Below are positions 1-7,275 of a stretch of DNA of 64,000 nucleotides, piece by piece. Under the pieces are notes generated by a model. The model did no database searches. It was not told the origin of the DNA and worked only from the letters and a program-made list of their open reading frames with translations. Origin of the DNA: Halomonas halophila (GTDB lineage: Bacteria; Pseudomonadota; Gammaproteobacteria; Pseudomonadales; Halomonadaceae); NCBI RefSeq assembly GCF_030406665.1, contig NZ_CP129121.1, positions 372,001-436,000 on the forward strand, given 5' to 3'. The translations under genes and the position numbers were made by a program. Position 1 is the first letter of the stretch. Each line of letters opens with the position of its first letter.

Positions 1-2
1 TG

Positions 3-1652
3 GAGGACTGGCCGGCGCTGATGGCGCGGCTCGACGAGGTGCGCGATCGGGTCCGCCGGCACTTCGACGCGGTGATCGCCGACCCCGAAGACGCCGACGA
101 GGATGCCCCCGCCCCGGCGGGCGGCCGCGAGCGCGAGGAGTGGCGGGCGCTGTGGCGCGGCGAGCCGGGCGAGGAGGAGGCCGAGGCGCGCTTCCGCGAG
201 GCGGGCTTCACCGATCCGGCCGCCGCCTGCCGGCGCCTGCGTGCGCTGCGCGACTCGCGCCAGGTGCAGGCCATGCAGCGCATCGGCTACGAGCGCCTGG
301 AGGCGCTGATGCCGCTGCTGCTCGACGCCGCCGCGGACAGCGAGGCGCCTGACGTGGCCCTGGAGCGGGTGCTGCCGCTGGTCGAGGCGGTGTTGCGGCG
401 CACCGCCTACCTGGCGCTGCTGCGCGAGAACCCCGAAGCGCTGGAGCATCTGATGCACCTGTGCAGCGCCAGCCCCTGGATCGCCGAGCAGCTGGCCCGC
501 CACCCGATCCTGCTCGACGAGCTGCTGACCCCGGACACCCTCTACACGCCGGCCGACAAGGCGCGGCTGGCCGACGAGCTGCGTCAGGCCCTGGGGCGGA
601 TTCCCGAGGGCGACGAGGAGGCCGAGCTCGAGGCGCTGCGCGTGTTCAAGCACGCCCAGGTGCTGCACGTGGCGGCCTCCGACATCGCCGGCACCCGCCA
701 CCTGATGAAGGTCAGCGACTATCTCACCTACATCGCCGAGGTGATCCTCGAGACGGTGCTGGCCATGGCCTGGAAGCACCTGACCCGCAAGCACGGCTTC
801 CCGCTGCGTCGCGACGGCGAGCGCTGCGGCCAGGCGCCGGAGTTCCTGATCATCGGCTACGGCAAGCTCGGCGGCATCGAGCTCGGCTACGGCTCCGACC
901 TGGACCTGGTGTTCCTCCACGACGGTGCCACCCGCGGCAGCACCGACGGCGACCGGCCGATCGACAACGCGGTGTTCTTCACCCGCCTCGGCCAGCGCAT
1001 CATCCACCTGCTCACCGCGGTGACCCCGGCCGGCAGCCTCTACGAGGTCGACATGCGCCTGCGGCCCTCGGGCAACGCCGGGCTCCTGGTGTCGAGCCTC
1101 GACGCCTTCGCCGACTACCAGCGCCGCGAGGCCTGGACCTGGGAGCATCAGGCGCTGGTGCGCGCCCGGGTGGTGGCCGGCCACGACACCCTGGCCGAGG
1201 GCTTCGACGCCGTGCGCGGCGAGATCCTTGGCCGCGAGCGCGACGTCGAGGCGCTGCGCGAGGAGGTGGTGGCGATGCGCCACAAGATGCGCAAGCACCT
1301 GGCGAGCCAGGGCGAGGGCGACGACTTCGACCTCAAGCAGGATCCGGGCGGCATGGTCGACATCGAGTTCCTGTGCCAGTACGCGGTGCTGGCGATGGCC
1401 CACGACAGCCCGGCACTGCTGCAGTGGAGCGACAACATGCGCATCCTCGAGACCCTGGAGCAGTGCGGCCGGCTGCCCGCCGAGGACGGCGAGCGCCTGC
1501 GCGAGGCCTACCTGGCCTGCCGCACCGCGGCCCATCGCGCGGCGCTGACCGGCGATTCGGCCCGTGGCGACAACGCCGACTTCGCCGCGCATCGCCAGGC
1601 GGTCATCGCGGTCTGGCAGCGGCTGCTCGAGCCGGCGTCAGGAGACGCCTGA
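3..1652 (+). CDS. glnE: Glutamine synthetase adenylyltransferase/deadenylase, C-terminal part (5' truncated by window)
   Basis: GlnE switches glutamine synthetase GlnA off and on by adding or removing AMP, in response to PII. Only the C-terminal part, about 550 of the usual 950-980 residues, is present; the frame is open to the window edge. The nucleotidyltransferase core GYGKLGGIELGYGSDLDLVF (about nt 856-915) is the form typical of the C-terminal adenylylating domain, with the SDLDL acidic pair. It is followed by the conserved DMRLRPSGNAG and WEHQALVRARVVAG stretches and a C-terminal helical region. The 3' end overlaps the end of the convergent HAD gene by 15 bp. Confidence 0.95.
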   Translation, partial: EDWPALMARLDEVRDRVRRHFDAVIADPEDADEDAPAPAGGREREEWRALWRGEPGEEEAEARFREAGFTDPAAACRRLRALRDSRQVQAMQRIGYERLEALMPLLLDAAADSEAPDVALERVLPLVEAVLRRTAYLALLRENPEALEHLMHLCSASPWIAEQLARHPILLDELLTPDTLYTPADKARLADELRQALGRIPEGDEEAELEALRVFKHAQVLHVAASDIAGTRHLMKVSDYLTYIAEVILETVLAMAWKHLTRKHGFPLRRDGERCGQAPEFLIIGYGKLGGIELGYGSDLDLVFLHDGATRGSTDGDRPIDNAVFFTRLGQRIIHLLTAVTPAGSLYEVDMRLRPSGNAGLLVSSLDAFADYQRREAWTWEHQALVRARVVAGHDTLAEGFDAVRGEILGRERDVEALREEVVAMRHKMRKHLASQGEGDDFDLKQDPGGMVDIEFLCQYAVLAMAHDSPALLQWSDNMRILETLEQCGRLPAEDGERLREAYLACRTAAHRAALTGDSARGDNADFAAHRQAVIAVWQRLLEPASGDA

Positions 1653-2330
1653 GGATGACGCCTGGCGCTGCCAGCTCGCGAGCGCGGCCTCCAGGCCGTG
1701 CAGATCGAGGGTGGTGGTTACGTCCGCGGGGAAGGGCGAGGCGGCGGGATCGGCGGTGACGCCGACGAAGCCCGTGCCGTTGGAGCTGGCGGCCCGATAG
1801 TCGTTGTAGGAGTCGCCGACCATGACCGTGCGGCCGGCGCGGTGTCCGTGGCGGTTCAGCAGCTGGCCGAGCCCCGTCACCTTGTCCGGCGGCGAGCCGA
1901 TCACCTCGTCGAAATGGCCGGCCAGGTCGCGCCGGGCGACGATCTCGCGCAGCTCGTGCTCGGGCGTGGCGGACAGCAGGTAGATCGGCAGGCGGCCCCG
2001 ATGGCGGTCGAGGAAGGCCAGGGCGCCGGGGATGGCGGGGGTGGCGAGGATGCGCTGCTCCACGTCGGCCTTGAAGCGCCGGCACAGGGTGTCGATGGAC
2101 GCCTCGTCGGCCTGGCGGCCGAGGATCTGCGCCTCGATATGGCGGAACTTGACCTCCCGGGGCTGGCCGCCGCGTCGGCCCAGGTAGGCGCGCACCGCCC
2201 GGCGCAGGGGCTGGGGCTGGTCGTCGTAGAGGGCGGCGAAGGCCTCGCGCTTGAGATGGGCCGAGTCGAGGATCACGCCGTCGAAGTCGAAGACCAGCAC
2301 GTTATCCGGATCGGAGAAGAAGTCGCTCAC
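1638..2330 (-). CDS. HAD-superfamily phosphatase (phosphoglycolate phosphatase-like)
   Basis: A 230-residue HAD hydrolase with all core motifs: DFDG near residue 15 (nucleophile D15, acid D17), SAT in motif II, a lysine in PPDKVTG and GDSYND in motif IV. A helical C1-type cap lies between motifs I and II. Small phosphorylated metabolites are the likely substrates, but the natural one cannot be read from sequence. The gene converges on glnE. A promoter with catabolic-regulon features (2470-2532, minus strand) points towards it from about 140 bp upstream, so it could belong to the aromatic regulon; this is inference. Confidence 0.85.
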   Translation of the reverse strand: MSDFFSDPDNVLVFDFDGVILDSAHLKREAFAALYDDQPQPLRRAVRAYLGRRGGQPREVKFRHIEAQILGRQADEASIDTLCRRFKADVEQRILATPAIPGALAFLDRHRGRLPIYLLSATPEHELREIVARRDLAGHFDEVIGSPPDKVTGLGQLLNRHGHRAGRTVMVGDSYNDYRAASSNGTGFVGVTADPAASPFPADVTTTLDLHGLEAALASWQRQASSSGVS

Positions 2331-2469
2331 GTCGGGCTCCGCTTCACGCGCGCCACCGGGCCGCGTTGTCGTGGGGAGGGAGCGCGCTTCGGGAAGGCCG
2401 GGAAGCCGTGGCCCGGAGGTATCGCCGTTTCCCGTACCGCGCCCGCCAGCAGGGGCATCGGGGCACTGG

Positions 2470-2532
2470 GTTCGAATGTCGAACTAAAGTGCTTTGGCCG
2501 AACAAACTAGAATCGGTTTCCAGTAGTGTCAA
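2470..2532 (-). promoter_or_regulatory. Leftward promoter with GTTCG/CGAAC operator triplet
   Basis: On the minus strand a perfect -35 TTGACA (2532-2527) is followed by 17 bp and a -10 TAGTTT (2509-2504). Half-sites follow immediately: GTTCG (2503-2499), GTTCG 19 bp on (2484-2480) and CGAAC (2474-2470). This GTTCG-N14-GTTCG-N5-CGAAC layout equals that upstream of the first TRAP operon, and the upstream sequence is similar too. The first gene downstream is the HAD phosphatase, about 140 bp away. No other coding sequence starts there, so it drives that gene or is left over from a lost one. Confidence 0.6.
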
Positions 2533-2549
2533 TGTGGCGTGAGGTCATC

Positions 2550-2563
2550 TAAGACCAAGGTTG
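2550..2563 (+). promoter_or_regulatory. TACGACCAANGTYG-type motif, copy 1
   Basis: TAAGACCAAGGTTG differs at one position from the copy at 7125-7138. On the minus strand it ends just before a 17-bp gap to the TTGACA of the leftward promoter; from its CAACC start to that -35 is 31 bp, against 30 bp at the first TRAP promoter. A position upstream of -35 suits an activator site. The cognate protein is unknown; the AraC-type PobR or PcaQ are candidates only. Confidence 0.4.
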
Positions 2564-2616
2564 GAGCCCGCCTGCCGGTGAACGTGGCGGCGCCGAAAAC
2601 GCTGTCGTGGCGGGCT

Positions 2617-3054
2617 CTAGGTTCTGTCTGAAAAGTCTGCACGCAAACAACGGTCTATGCAGGCCAGGCATACCATCGCCCGGAAGCTGCTGGCCAACTT
2701 GTCGTAACGGGTGCAGACCCGGCGTAGCTCTTTGATCCAACCGAAGCAGCGCTCAATGATGTTTCGCTCCCGATATCGGGGCTTGTCAAAGCCCCTCGGA
2801 GCGCCAGGGCGCGGTTTTCGCTTCATCTTGCGCCGGGCAATGATCGGCTTCATGCGATGCCGGCCGCAGTAGCGGCGAAGCGGGTCGCTATCGTAGCCCT
2901 TGTCCGCCACGATGAAGCGGCAACGCTTACGAGGTCTGCCCTTGGTTCCAGGCAGTTGCACCTCCTCCAGGGTGGGAATGAAGTGCCGCGTATCCGAATC
3001 CTGCCCCGGCGACAGCGTGAAGGTCAGCGGCCAACCATGACGGTCACAGACCAT
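2617..3054 (-). CDS. IS427-like transposase OrfB (C-terminal DDE part)
   Basis: This carries the remaining DDE transposase fold: VADKGYDSD with the second Asp and NIIERCFGWIKE with the catalytic Glu. The listed start is the first ATG; the frame is open upstream through the A5G5 slip site and reads PVDHALGRSRGGLTTKIH before that ATG, so it is normally reached by -1 frameshifting. The last codons lie in the terminal inverted repeat, and the stop TAG is supplied by the flanking CTAG target sequence, outside the element. Confidence 0.88.
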   Translation of the reverse strand: MVCDRHGWPLTFTLSPGQDSDTRHFIPTLEEVQLPGTKGRPRKRCRFIVADKGYDSDPLRRYCGRHRMKPIIARRKMKRKPRPGAPRGFDKPRYRERNIIERCFGWIKELRRVCTRYDKLASSFRAMVCLACIDRCLRADFSDRT

Positions 3055-3110
3055 ATGGATCTTGGTCGTCAGGCCGCCGCGACTCCGTCCCAGGGCATGG
3101 TCTACGGGCT

Positions 3111-3470
3111 CTACCTGTCCCCCTTTTTGCCGCCTCCAGAGGCGGCCCGGGTGGCGCGGATTGATGTCGAATCGATCATCCAGGTGTCCAGATCCATCAG
3201 GCCATCCTCTCGCAAGCGAAGTTGGAGGCGCGCCAGAATGGCCTCGAAGGTGCCATCATCGCGCCACTGACGGAAACGGTCATAAACGGTCTTCCAAGGG
3301 CCGTAGCGCTCTGGCAGATCACGCCACTTAGCGCCCGAGCAGAGGATCCAGAAGATGCCGTTCAACACCTGGCGGTCATCGCGACGGGGACGGCCTGACC
3401 TCTGCGGCGGCGAGACGATGTCTTCAATGAGGGCCCAGCCATTGTCGGAGATCTCGTAGCGTCCTGCCAT
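3111..3470 (-). CDS. IS427-like transposase OrfA (N-terminal part)
   Basis: A 119-residue protein with the N-terminal DUF4096-type region (WALIEDIVSP, RSGRPRRDDR, FWILCSGAKWRDLPERYG) found in IS5-group transposases. It ends in MIDSTSIRATRA, whose aspartate is the first DDE catalytic residue. The stop lies just beyond an A5G5 run (minus strand, 3128-3119). A -1 shift there joins this frame to OrfB, giving a protein of about 284 residues. Because the first catalytic Asp is here and the other two are in OrfB, only the fusion should be catalytic. Confidence 0.88.
   Translation of the reverse strand: MAGRYEISDNGWALIEDIVSPPQRSGRPRRDDRQVLNGIFWILCSGAKWRDLPERYGPWKTVYDRFRQWRDDGTFEAILARLQLRLREDGLMDLDTWMIDSTSIRATRAASGGGKKGDR
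3119..3128 (-). other. Programmed -1 frameshift slip site
   Basis: On the minus strand the sequence is AAAAAGGGGG. OrfA reads AAA AAG GGG GAC AGG TAG; slipping back one base gives AAA GGG GGA CAG GTA and continues into the conserved OrfB sequence. A-run then G-run sites of this type are known in two-frame IS elements. Confidence 0.7.
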
Positions 3471-3580
3471 GGGTCACCTATGCAGCTGCAGCATGGGACA
3501 CATTAGCAAATCCGACTTTTCGGACAAAGCCTAGGGGAGGAGCGCCGTGAGGCGGGGAACCGGCCGCCGGCAATTGCGGC

Positions 3581-3636
3581 TTGCCTTGCTACCCGGGATG
3601 TCGTGCATAATGCGAACTTTATGACGCTATGCGAAC
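3581..3636 (+). promoter_or_regulatory. quiC promoter with CGAAC half-sites
   Basis: A -35-like TTGCCT (3581-3586) and -10-like CATAAT (3606-3611) have a long 19-bp spacer, suggesting activator dependence. CGAAC half-sites begin one base after the -10 (3613-3617) and recur exactly 19 bp later (3632-3636), both within ATGCGAAC. The first has a weak partner GTGCA at 3603-3607. The layout resembles the second TRAP promoter at 21320-21372. Confidence 0.55.
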
Positions 3637-3723
3637 AGTTTGCCAGGGCGTCTCTCGCCGCGTCGACGCGACCCTGCCGGGGATGTGGCGAGGATCTCTC
3701 GATCCGATTGTCAGGAGGTTCAG

Positions 3724-5568
3724 ATGCGTGCCATCGCCACCGTGTGCCTGAGTGGAGATCTGCGGACCAAGCTGGAGGCCATCGCGCGCGCCGGCTTCGG
3801 CGGCGTGGAGATCTTCGAGAATGATCTGCTGTCCTTCGACGGCTCCCCCGAGGAGGTGCGCGAGCTCTGCGATTCGCTGGGGCTGTCCATCGTCGCCTTC
3901 CAGCCGTTCCGCGACTTCGAGGGCATGCCCGAGCCCCAGCGCAGCCGCAACCTGCAGCGTGCCGAGCGCAAGTTCGATCTCATGGAGCAGCTTGGCACCG
4001 ATTTCCTGCTGGTGTGCAGCAATGTCTCGCCGCAGTCCGTCGGCGATCTCGACCGGGTGGCCGCGGACCTGCGCGAGCTCGCCGAGCGGGCCGGCCAGCG
4101 CGGCATCCGCATCGGCTTCGAGGCGCTGGCCTGGGGCCGCCATATCTCCGACTACCGGGATGCCTGGGAAGTGGTGCGGCGCGCCGATCACCCCTATCTC
4201 GGCGTGGTGCTCGACAGCTTCCATATCCTCTCCCGCGGGCATGACCTCTCGACCATCGGCAAGATCCCCCGCGACAAGATCTTCTTCGTCCAGGTGGCCG
4301 ATGCGCCCCTGCTCGACATGGACGTGCTGCAGTGGAGCCGCCATTTCCGCTGCTTCCCCGGCCAGGGGCGCCTGCCGCTCGAGGCCTTCATGCGCGAGCT
4401 GGCCCGGTCGGGCTACGACGGTCCGCTGTCGCTGGAGATCTTCAGCGATGCCTTCCGCGCCGCGCCCACCGAGATCACCGCCCTGGACGGCCTGCGCTCG
4501 CTGATCTGGCTCGAGAACCTGGTCGAGGATGGCCCCTGGGCGGGGCGGATTCCGCCGGCCCCGCACTACCGCGGCATCCATTTCATCGAGTTCACCCTCG
4601 ACGAGGAGAGCGCCGCGCCGCTGGGCGAGTTCATCGGCGCGCTCGGCTTCCGCCACGTGGGGCGCCACCGCTCGAAGAACGTCGAGCTGTGGAAGCAGGG
4701 CGAAGTGCATCTGGTGCTCAACTTCGAGACCGACAGCTTCGCCCATACCTTCCGCCTGCTGCATGGCACCTCGGTGTGCGCCGTGGGCTTCCGCGTCGAT
4801 GATGTGGAGCAGGCGCTGGACCGGGCCCGCGCCTTCCAGGCGCCGCGCTTCCGCGGCCAGGTCGGCGAGGGCGAGATGGAGATACCGGCCCTGCGCGGCA
4901 TCGAGGGCAGCCTGGTCTACCTGGTCGACGACCAGGCGGCCGGCGACCTGCAGTGGCGCACCGACTTCGAGCTGTTCGATCAGGAGAGCCGCGACGAGGC
5001 GGGGCTGGTGCGGGTCGATCACCTCTCCTATGTGCTGCCGGCCACCCAGCTGCTGGGCTGGCAGCTCTTCCATCGCACCGTGTTCGGCTTCGCCGCCGAG
5101 GCCGAGAACGAGATCGTCGATCCGCGCGGAATGATGGTCAGCCAGGCGGTGGTCAGCCCGGATCGCAGCATCCGTCTGCCGCTCACCGTGTCCCAGGTGC
5201 AGGACACCCAGCCCGGGCGCTTCCTCAGCGAGTTCCGCGGCGGCGTGCAGCAGATCGCCTTCGAGAGTCGCGATATCTTCGCCACCGTTGACGAGATCCA
5301 GGCCCGTGGCCTGCCGCTGCTGAGGATTCCGGGCAACTACTACGACGACCTCGAGGCGCGCTATGACCTCGACGAGTCGTTGCTTGAGGCCATGCGGGCC
5401 CGCAACATCCTCTTCGACCGCAACGACGACGGCGACTTCTTCCATGCCTACACCGAGACCTTCTCGGGGCGCTTCTTCTTCGAGATCGTCGAGCGGCGTG
5501 GCGGCTATCAGCAGTTCGGCGAGGCCAATGCCGGCATTCGCCTGGCGGCCCAGTCGAAGAGCGGATGA
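3724..5568 (+). CDS. quiC: 3-dehydroshikimate dehydratase fused to an HPPD-like domain
   Basis: A 614-residue protein converting 3-dehydroshikimate to protocatechuate, the step linking quinate/shikimate to the beta-ketoadipate pathway. Residues 1 to about 265 form an AP-endonuclease-2-like TIM barrel with metal-site residues in GFEALAWG, VLDSFH and LSLEIFSDAF. Residues about 280-600 are two glyoxalase-like (VOC) modules resembling 4-hydroxyphenylpyruvate dioxygenase. That part keeps H433 (VDHLSY) and E587 (FFEIVER) but has Q510 (GVQQIAF) where HPPD has its second iron-binding His. This bipartite form matches bacterial QuiC1. The start follows an AGGAGG at about 3714. The dehydrogenase gene follows 84 bp on. 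Confidence 0.93.
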   Translation: MRAIATVCLSGDLRTKLEAIARAGFGGVEIFENDLLSFDGSPEEVRELCDSLGLSIVAFQPFRDFEGMPEPQRSRNLQRAERKFDLMEQLGTDFLLVCSNVSPQSVGDLDRVAADLRELAERAGQRGIRIGFEALAWGRHISDYRDAWEVVRRADHPYLGVVLDSFHILSRGHDLSTIGKIPRDKIFFVQVADAPLLDMDVLQWSRHFRCFPGQGRLPLEAFMRELARSGYDGPLSLEIFSDAFRAAPTEITALDGLRSLIWLENLVEDGPWAGRIPPAPHYRGIHFIEFTLDEESAAPLGEFIGALGFRHVGRHRSKNVELWKQGEVHLVLNFETDSFAHTFRLLHGTSVCAVGFRVDDVEQALDRARAFQAPRFRGQVGEGEMEIPALRGIEGSLVYLVDDQAAGDLQWRTDFELFDQESRDEAGLVRVDHLSYVLPATQLLGWQLFHRTVFGFAAEAENEIVDPRGMMVSQAVVSPDRSIRLPLTVSQVQDTQPGRFLSEFRGGVQQIAFESRDIFATVDEIQARGLPLLRIPGNYYDDLEARYDLDESLLEAMRARNILFDRNDDGDFFHAYTETFSGRFFFEIVERRGGYQQFGEANAGIRLAAQSKSG

Positions 5569-5652
5569 CACGCCACGGGGAGTCTGCGGTCCCCGTCCGA
5601 AGATTTGATATCCACACAGGCCCCGGACAGGGCCCGTTCAGGAGATGACGCC

Positions 5653-6519
5653 ATGAAACTGGGGCTGATCGGCAAGGCCATCATGAATTCCAGCTCGCCG
5701 GACCTGCACGTGCGGCTGGGCGAGCTGACCGGCATTCCCGCTACCTATGATCTGTTCGATGCCAACGAGCTACCCATCGACTCCCTGGACAGCCAAGTGC
5801 GTCGGGTGATGGCCGAGGGCTATCGAGGCGTCAACGTCACCTTTCCCTGGAAGGAGGCGGCGGTACAGCTGGCCGACGAGGCCACCGAGGGCGCCCGCAT
5901 GGTCGGCGCGGCCAACACCCTGGTGTTCGAGGACGGGCGCATCCTCGCCGAGAACACCGACTTCACCGGCTTCGTCAGCGGCTTTCGCGCCACCCTCGGC
6001 GAGCGCGTCCCGGGGCGGGTGCTGCTGATCGGCACCGGCGGCGTGGGCAAGGCGGTGGCCTTCGGGCTCGGCCGGCTGGGCGCCGAGGAGATCGTGCTCC
6101 TCGACCTCGACGAGGCCAAGGCCCGTGGGCTCTGTGAGGAGCTCGGGGCCGAGGGCTTCCCGGCCTCGTGGATTCGCCCCGAGCAGCTGGCCGAGACGGT
6201 GGCGCGCTGCGACGGCCTGGTCAACTGCACGCCCATCGGCCACGAGAAGAGCCCCGGGTGCCCGATTCCCGGGGAGCTCATCGAGGCCCGTCACTGGATC
6301 TTCGATGCGGTCTACGTGCCGGCGGTCACCGAGTTCATTGCCGCCGCCCGGGCGGCCGGAGCCAGCGTGATGAGCGGCGTCAGCCTGTTCGTCTTCCAGG
6401 GCGTGGACGCCTTCAAGCGCTTCTGCGAGGATGCCGACAGGCGCGCCGCGGCCGACGAGCAGGCCGCCGCACTGTTCGCCCACTACAAACGGGAACTGCT
6501 GAAGGAGAATGACGGATGA
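5653..6519 (+). CDS. aroE: Quinate/shikimate dehydrogenase (AroE family)
   Basis: A 288-residue NAD(P)-dependent dehydrogenase. The substrate end has [18 protein letters not shown] with the catalytic Lys, and ENTDFTGF with the catalytic Asp. The Rossmann domain has [17 protein letters not shown] and [16 protein letters not shown] in place of the biosynthetic PFK, and its place between quiC and aroQ, favour a catabolic enzyme oxidising shikimate to 3-dehydroshikimate and quinate to 3-dehydroquinate. The chosen ATG follows GGAGATGACGCC. The stop overlaps the aroQ start (ATGA). Confidence 0.88.
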   Translation: MKLGLIGKAIMNSSSPDLHVRLGELTGIPATYDLFDANELPIDSLDSQVRRVMAEGYRGVNVTFPWKEAAVQLADEATEGARMVGAANTLVFEDGRILAENTDFTGFVSGFRATLGERVPGRVLLIGTGGVGKAVAFGLGRLGAEEIVLLDLDEAKARGLCEELGAEGFPASWIRPEQLAETVARCDGLVNCTPIGHEKSPGCPIPGELIEARHWIFDAVYVPAVTEFIAAARAAGASVMSGVSLFVFQGVDAFKRFCEDADRRAAADEQAAALFAHYKRELLKENDG

Positions 6520-6956
6520 GCGTGGGCAAGGTCCTGGTGCTGCACGGTCCCAACCTCAACCTGCTGGGCACTCGCCAGCCGGAGATCTACGGTCACGAGA
6601 CCCTGGCGGACATCGACGACGCCCTGCGCGCCAGGGCCGCCGATCACGGCTGGGCGATCGACTGCCGCCAGAGCAATCACGAGGGCGAGCTGATCGATGC
6701 CATCCACGCCGCCCGCCTGGACGGCACCGGGGCGATCATCATCAACCCGGCGGCTTACACGCACACCTCGGTGGCGATTCTCGACGCCCTGAACGCCTTC
6801 GACGGCCGGGTGATCGAGGTGCATCTGTCCAACGTGCACAAGCGCGAGAGCTTCCGTCATCACTCCTACGTGTCGCTGCGCGCCGACGGCGTGATAGCCG
6901 GACTCGGCAGTCGAGGCTACCATGCCGCCCTGGAAGCATTGATCGCGGCCGGCTGA
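6516..6956 (+). CDS. aroQ: Type II 3-dehydroquinate dehydratase
   Basis: A 146-residue enzyme interconverting 3-dehydroquinate and 3-dehydroshikimate. It has the family hallmarks [18 protein letters not shown] (catalytic Tyr in the flexible loop), [25 protein letters not shown] and [17 protein letters not shown] (catalytic His). Length is normal. It is coupled by a 4-bp overlap to the dehydrogenase gene, so here it serves quinate breakdown; a biosynthetic copy may exist elsewhere. A strong terminator follows. Confidence 0.95.
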   Translation: MSVGKVLVLHGPNLNLLGTRQPEIYGHETLADIDDALRARAADHGWAIDCRQSNHEGELIDAIHAARLDGTGAIIINPAAYTHTSVAILDALNAFDGRVIEVHLSNVHKRESFRHHSYVSLRADGVIAGLGSRGYHAALEALIAAG

Positions 6957-6976
6957 GAGCCGCTCCCTGTCCTCCG

Positions 6977-7002
6977 GGCCCGCCATGATGCGGGCCTTTT
7001 TT
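6977..7002 (+). terminator. Rho-independent terminator after aroQ
   Basis: A perfect 7-bp stem, GGCCCGC (6977-6983) with GCGGGCC (6990-6996), has a 6-nt loop and is followed directly by TTTTTT. It ends the quiC-aroE-aroQ operon. Confidence 0.9.
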
Positions 7003-7124
7003 CTGGAACCTCGTTGCATTTGTCGTCGGCGATGCCCGGTGCCGTCAAGCCGGAGCCTCGCGACGGACGAGCGCTGGAACGCTGTCATGCAGCGGCCTGC
7101 AGGCAGGTGGGGAGGGAGTGACTT

Positions 7125-7138
7125 CAACCTTGGTCGTA
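7125..7138 (-). promoter_or_regulatory. TACGACCAANGTYG-type motif, copy 2
   Basis: On the minus strand this reads TACGACCAAGGTTG (plus strand CAACCTTGGTCGTA). It lies 16 bp upstream of the -35 of the first TRAP promoter, a position suited to an activator. Three related copies lie at 2550, 21291 and 25310. Confidence 0.45.
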
Positions 7139-7154
7139 ATCCGATGGCGCCTCG

Positions 7155-7215
7155 TTGACACCCCGGCGGGGGGATTCTAGTGTTCGTCTCGTGCACTTAA
7201 GTTCGTTAGGCGAAC
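7155..7215 (+). promoter_or_regulatory. First TRAP operon promoter with GTTCG/CGAAC triplet
   Basis: A perfect -35 TTGACA (7155-7160), 17 bp, then -10 TAGTGT (7178-7183). The half-sites are GTTCG at 7182-7186, GTTCG at 7201-7205 (19 bp on) and CGAAC at 7211-7215; the last two form a perfect GTTCG-N5-CGAAC palindrome. A regulator bound here would cover the start site. The geometry resembles IclR-family PcaR/PcaU operators. Confidence 0.65.
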
Positions 7216-7275
7216 TGAAAGCCTCCGGTCGGTGTTGGAACCAGAGACACAAACCATAATTAAGGGAGATCTCCC

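Larger units (their letters stand above)
2331..2616. other. Gene-free stretch between HAD gene and IS
   Basis: No convincing gene is seen. The stretch holds the leftward promoter and operator (2470-2532), the motif at 2550-2563 and a 9-bp inverted repeat, GAGCCCGCC (2564-2572) with GGCGGGCTC (2609-2617), whose last base is shared with the IS target site. The arm spacing (36 nt) and lack of a T-run make a terminator unlikely. Confidence 0.5.
2621..3530 (-). mobile_element. IS5-family insertion sequence (IS427-like), complete, about 910 bp
   Basis: The ends are imperfect inverted repeats: GTTCTGTCTGAAAAGTC at 2621-2637, and GCTTTGTCCGAAAAGTC on the minus strand from 3530. Both flanks are CTAG (2617-2620 and 3531-3534), consistent with a 4-bp target duplication of a kind known for the IS5 family. 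Inside are two overlapping minus-strand frames, orfA and orfB, typical of the IS427 subgroup. The element separates the leftward promoter region from the quiC promoter. Intact ends and frames suggest recent or still-active insertion. Confidence 0.88.

Noticed and set aside
2564..2617. Inverted repeat GAGCCCGCC/GGCGGGCTC considered as a terminator truncated by the IS
   Set aside because: The 36-nt loop and lack of a T-run make it weak; the IS lies outside the arms.
3619..5571. A 650-codon minus-strand frame opposite quiC
   Set aside because: Low-complexity Glu/Ala/His-rich shadow of QuiC with no recognisable fold or ribosome site.
7264..7275. GGGAGATCTCCC palindrome abutting the dctP-1 start, considered as a riboswitch or operator
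   Set aside because: It has no loop and is short; it more simply reflects the ribosome site. No conserved RNA structure was seen.
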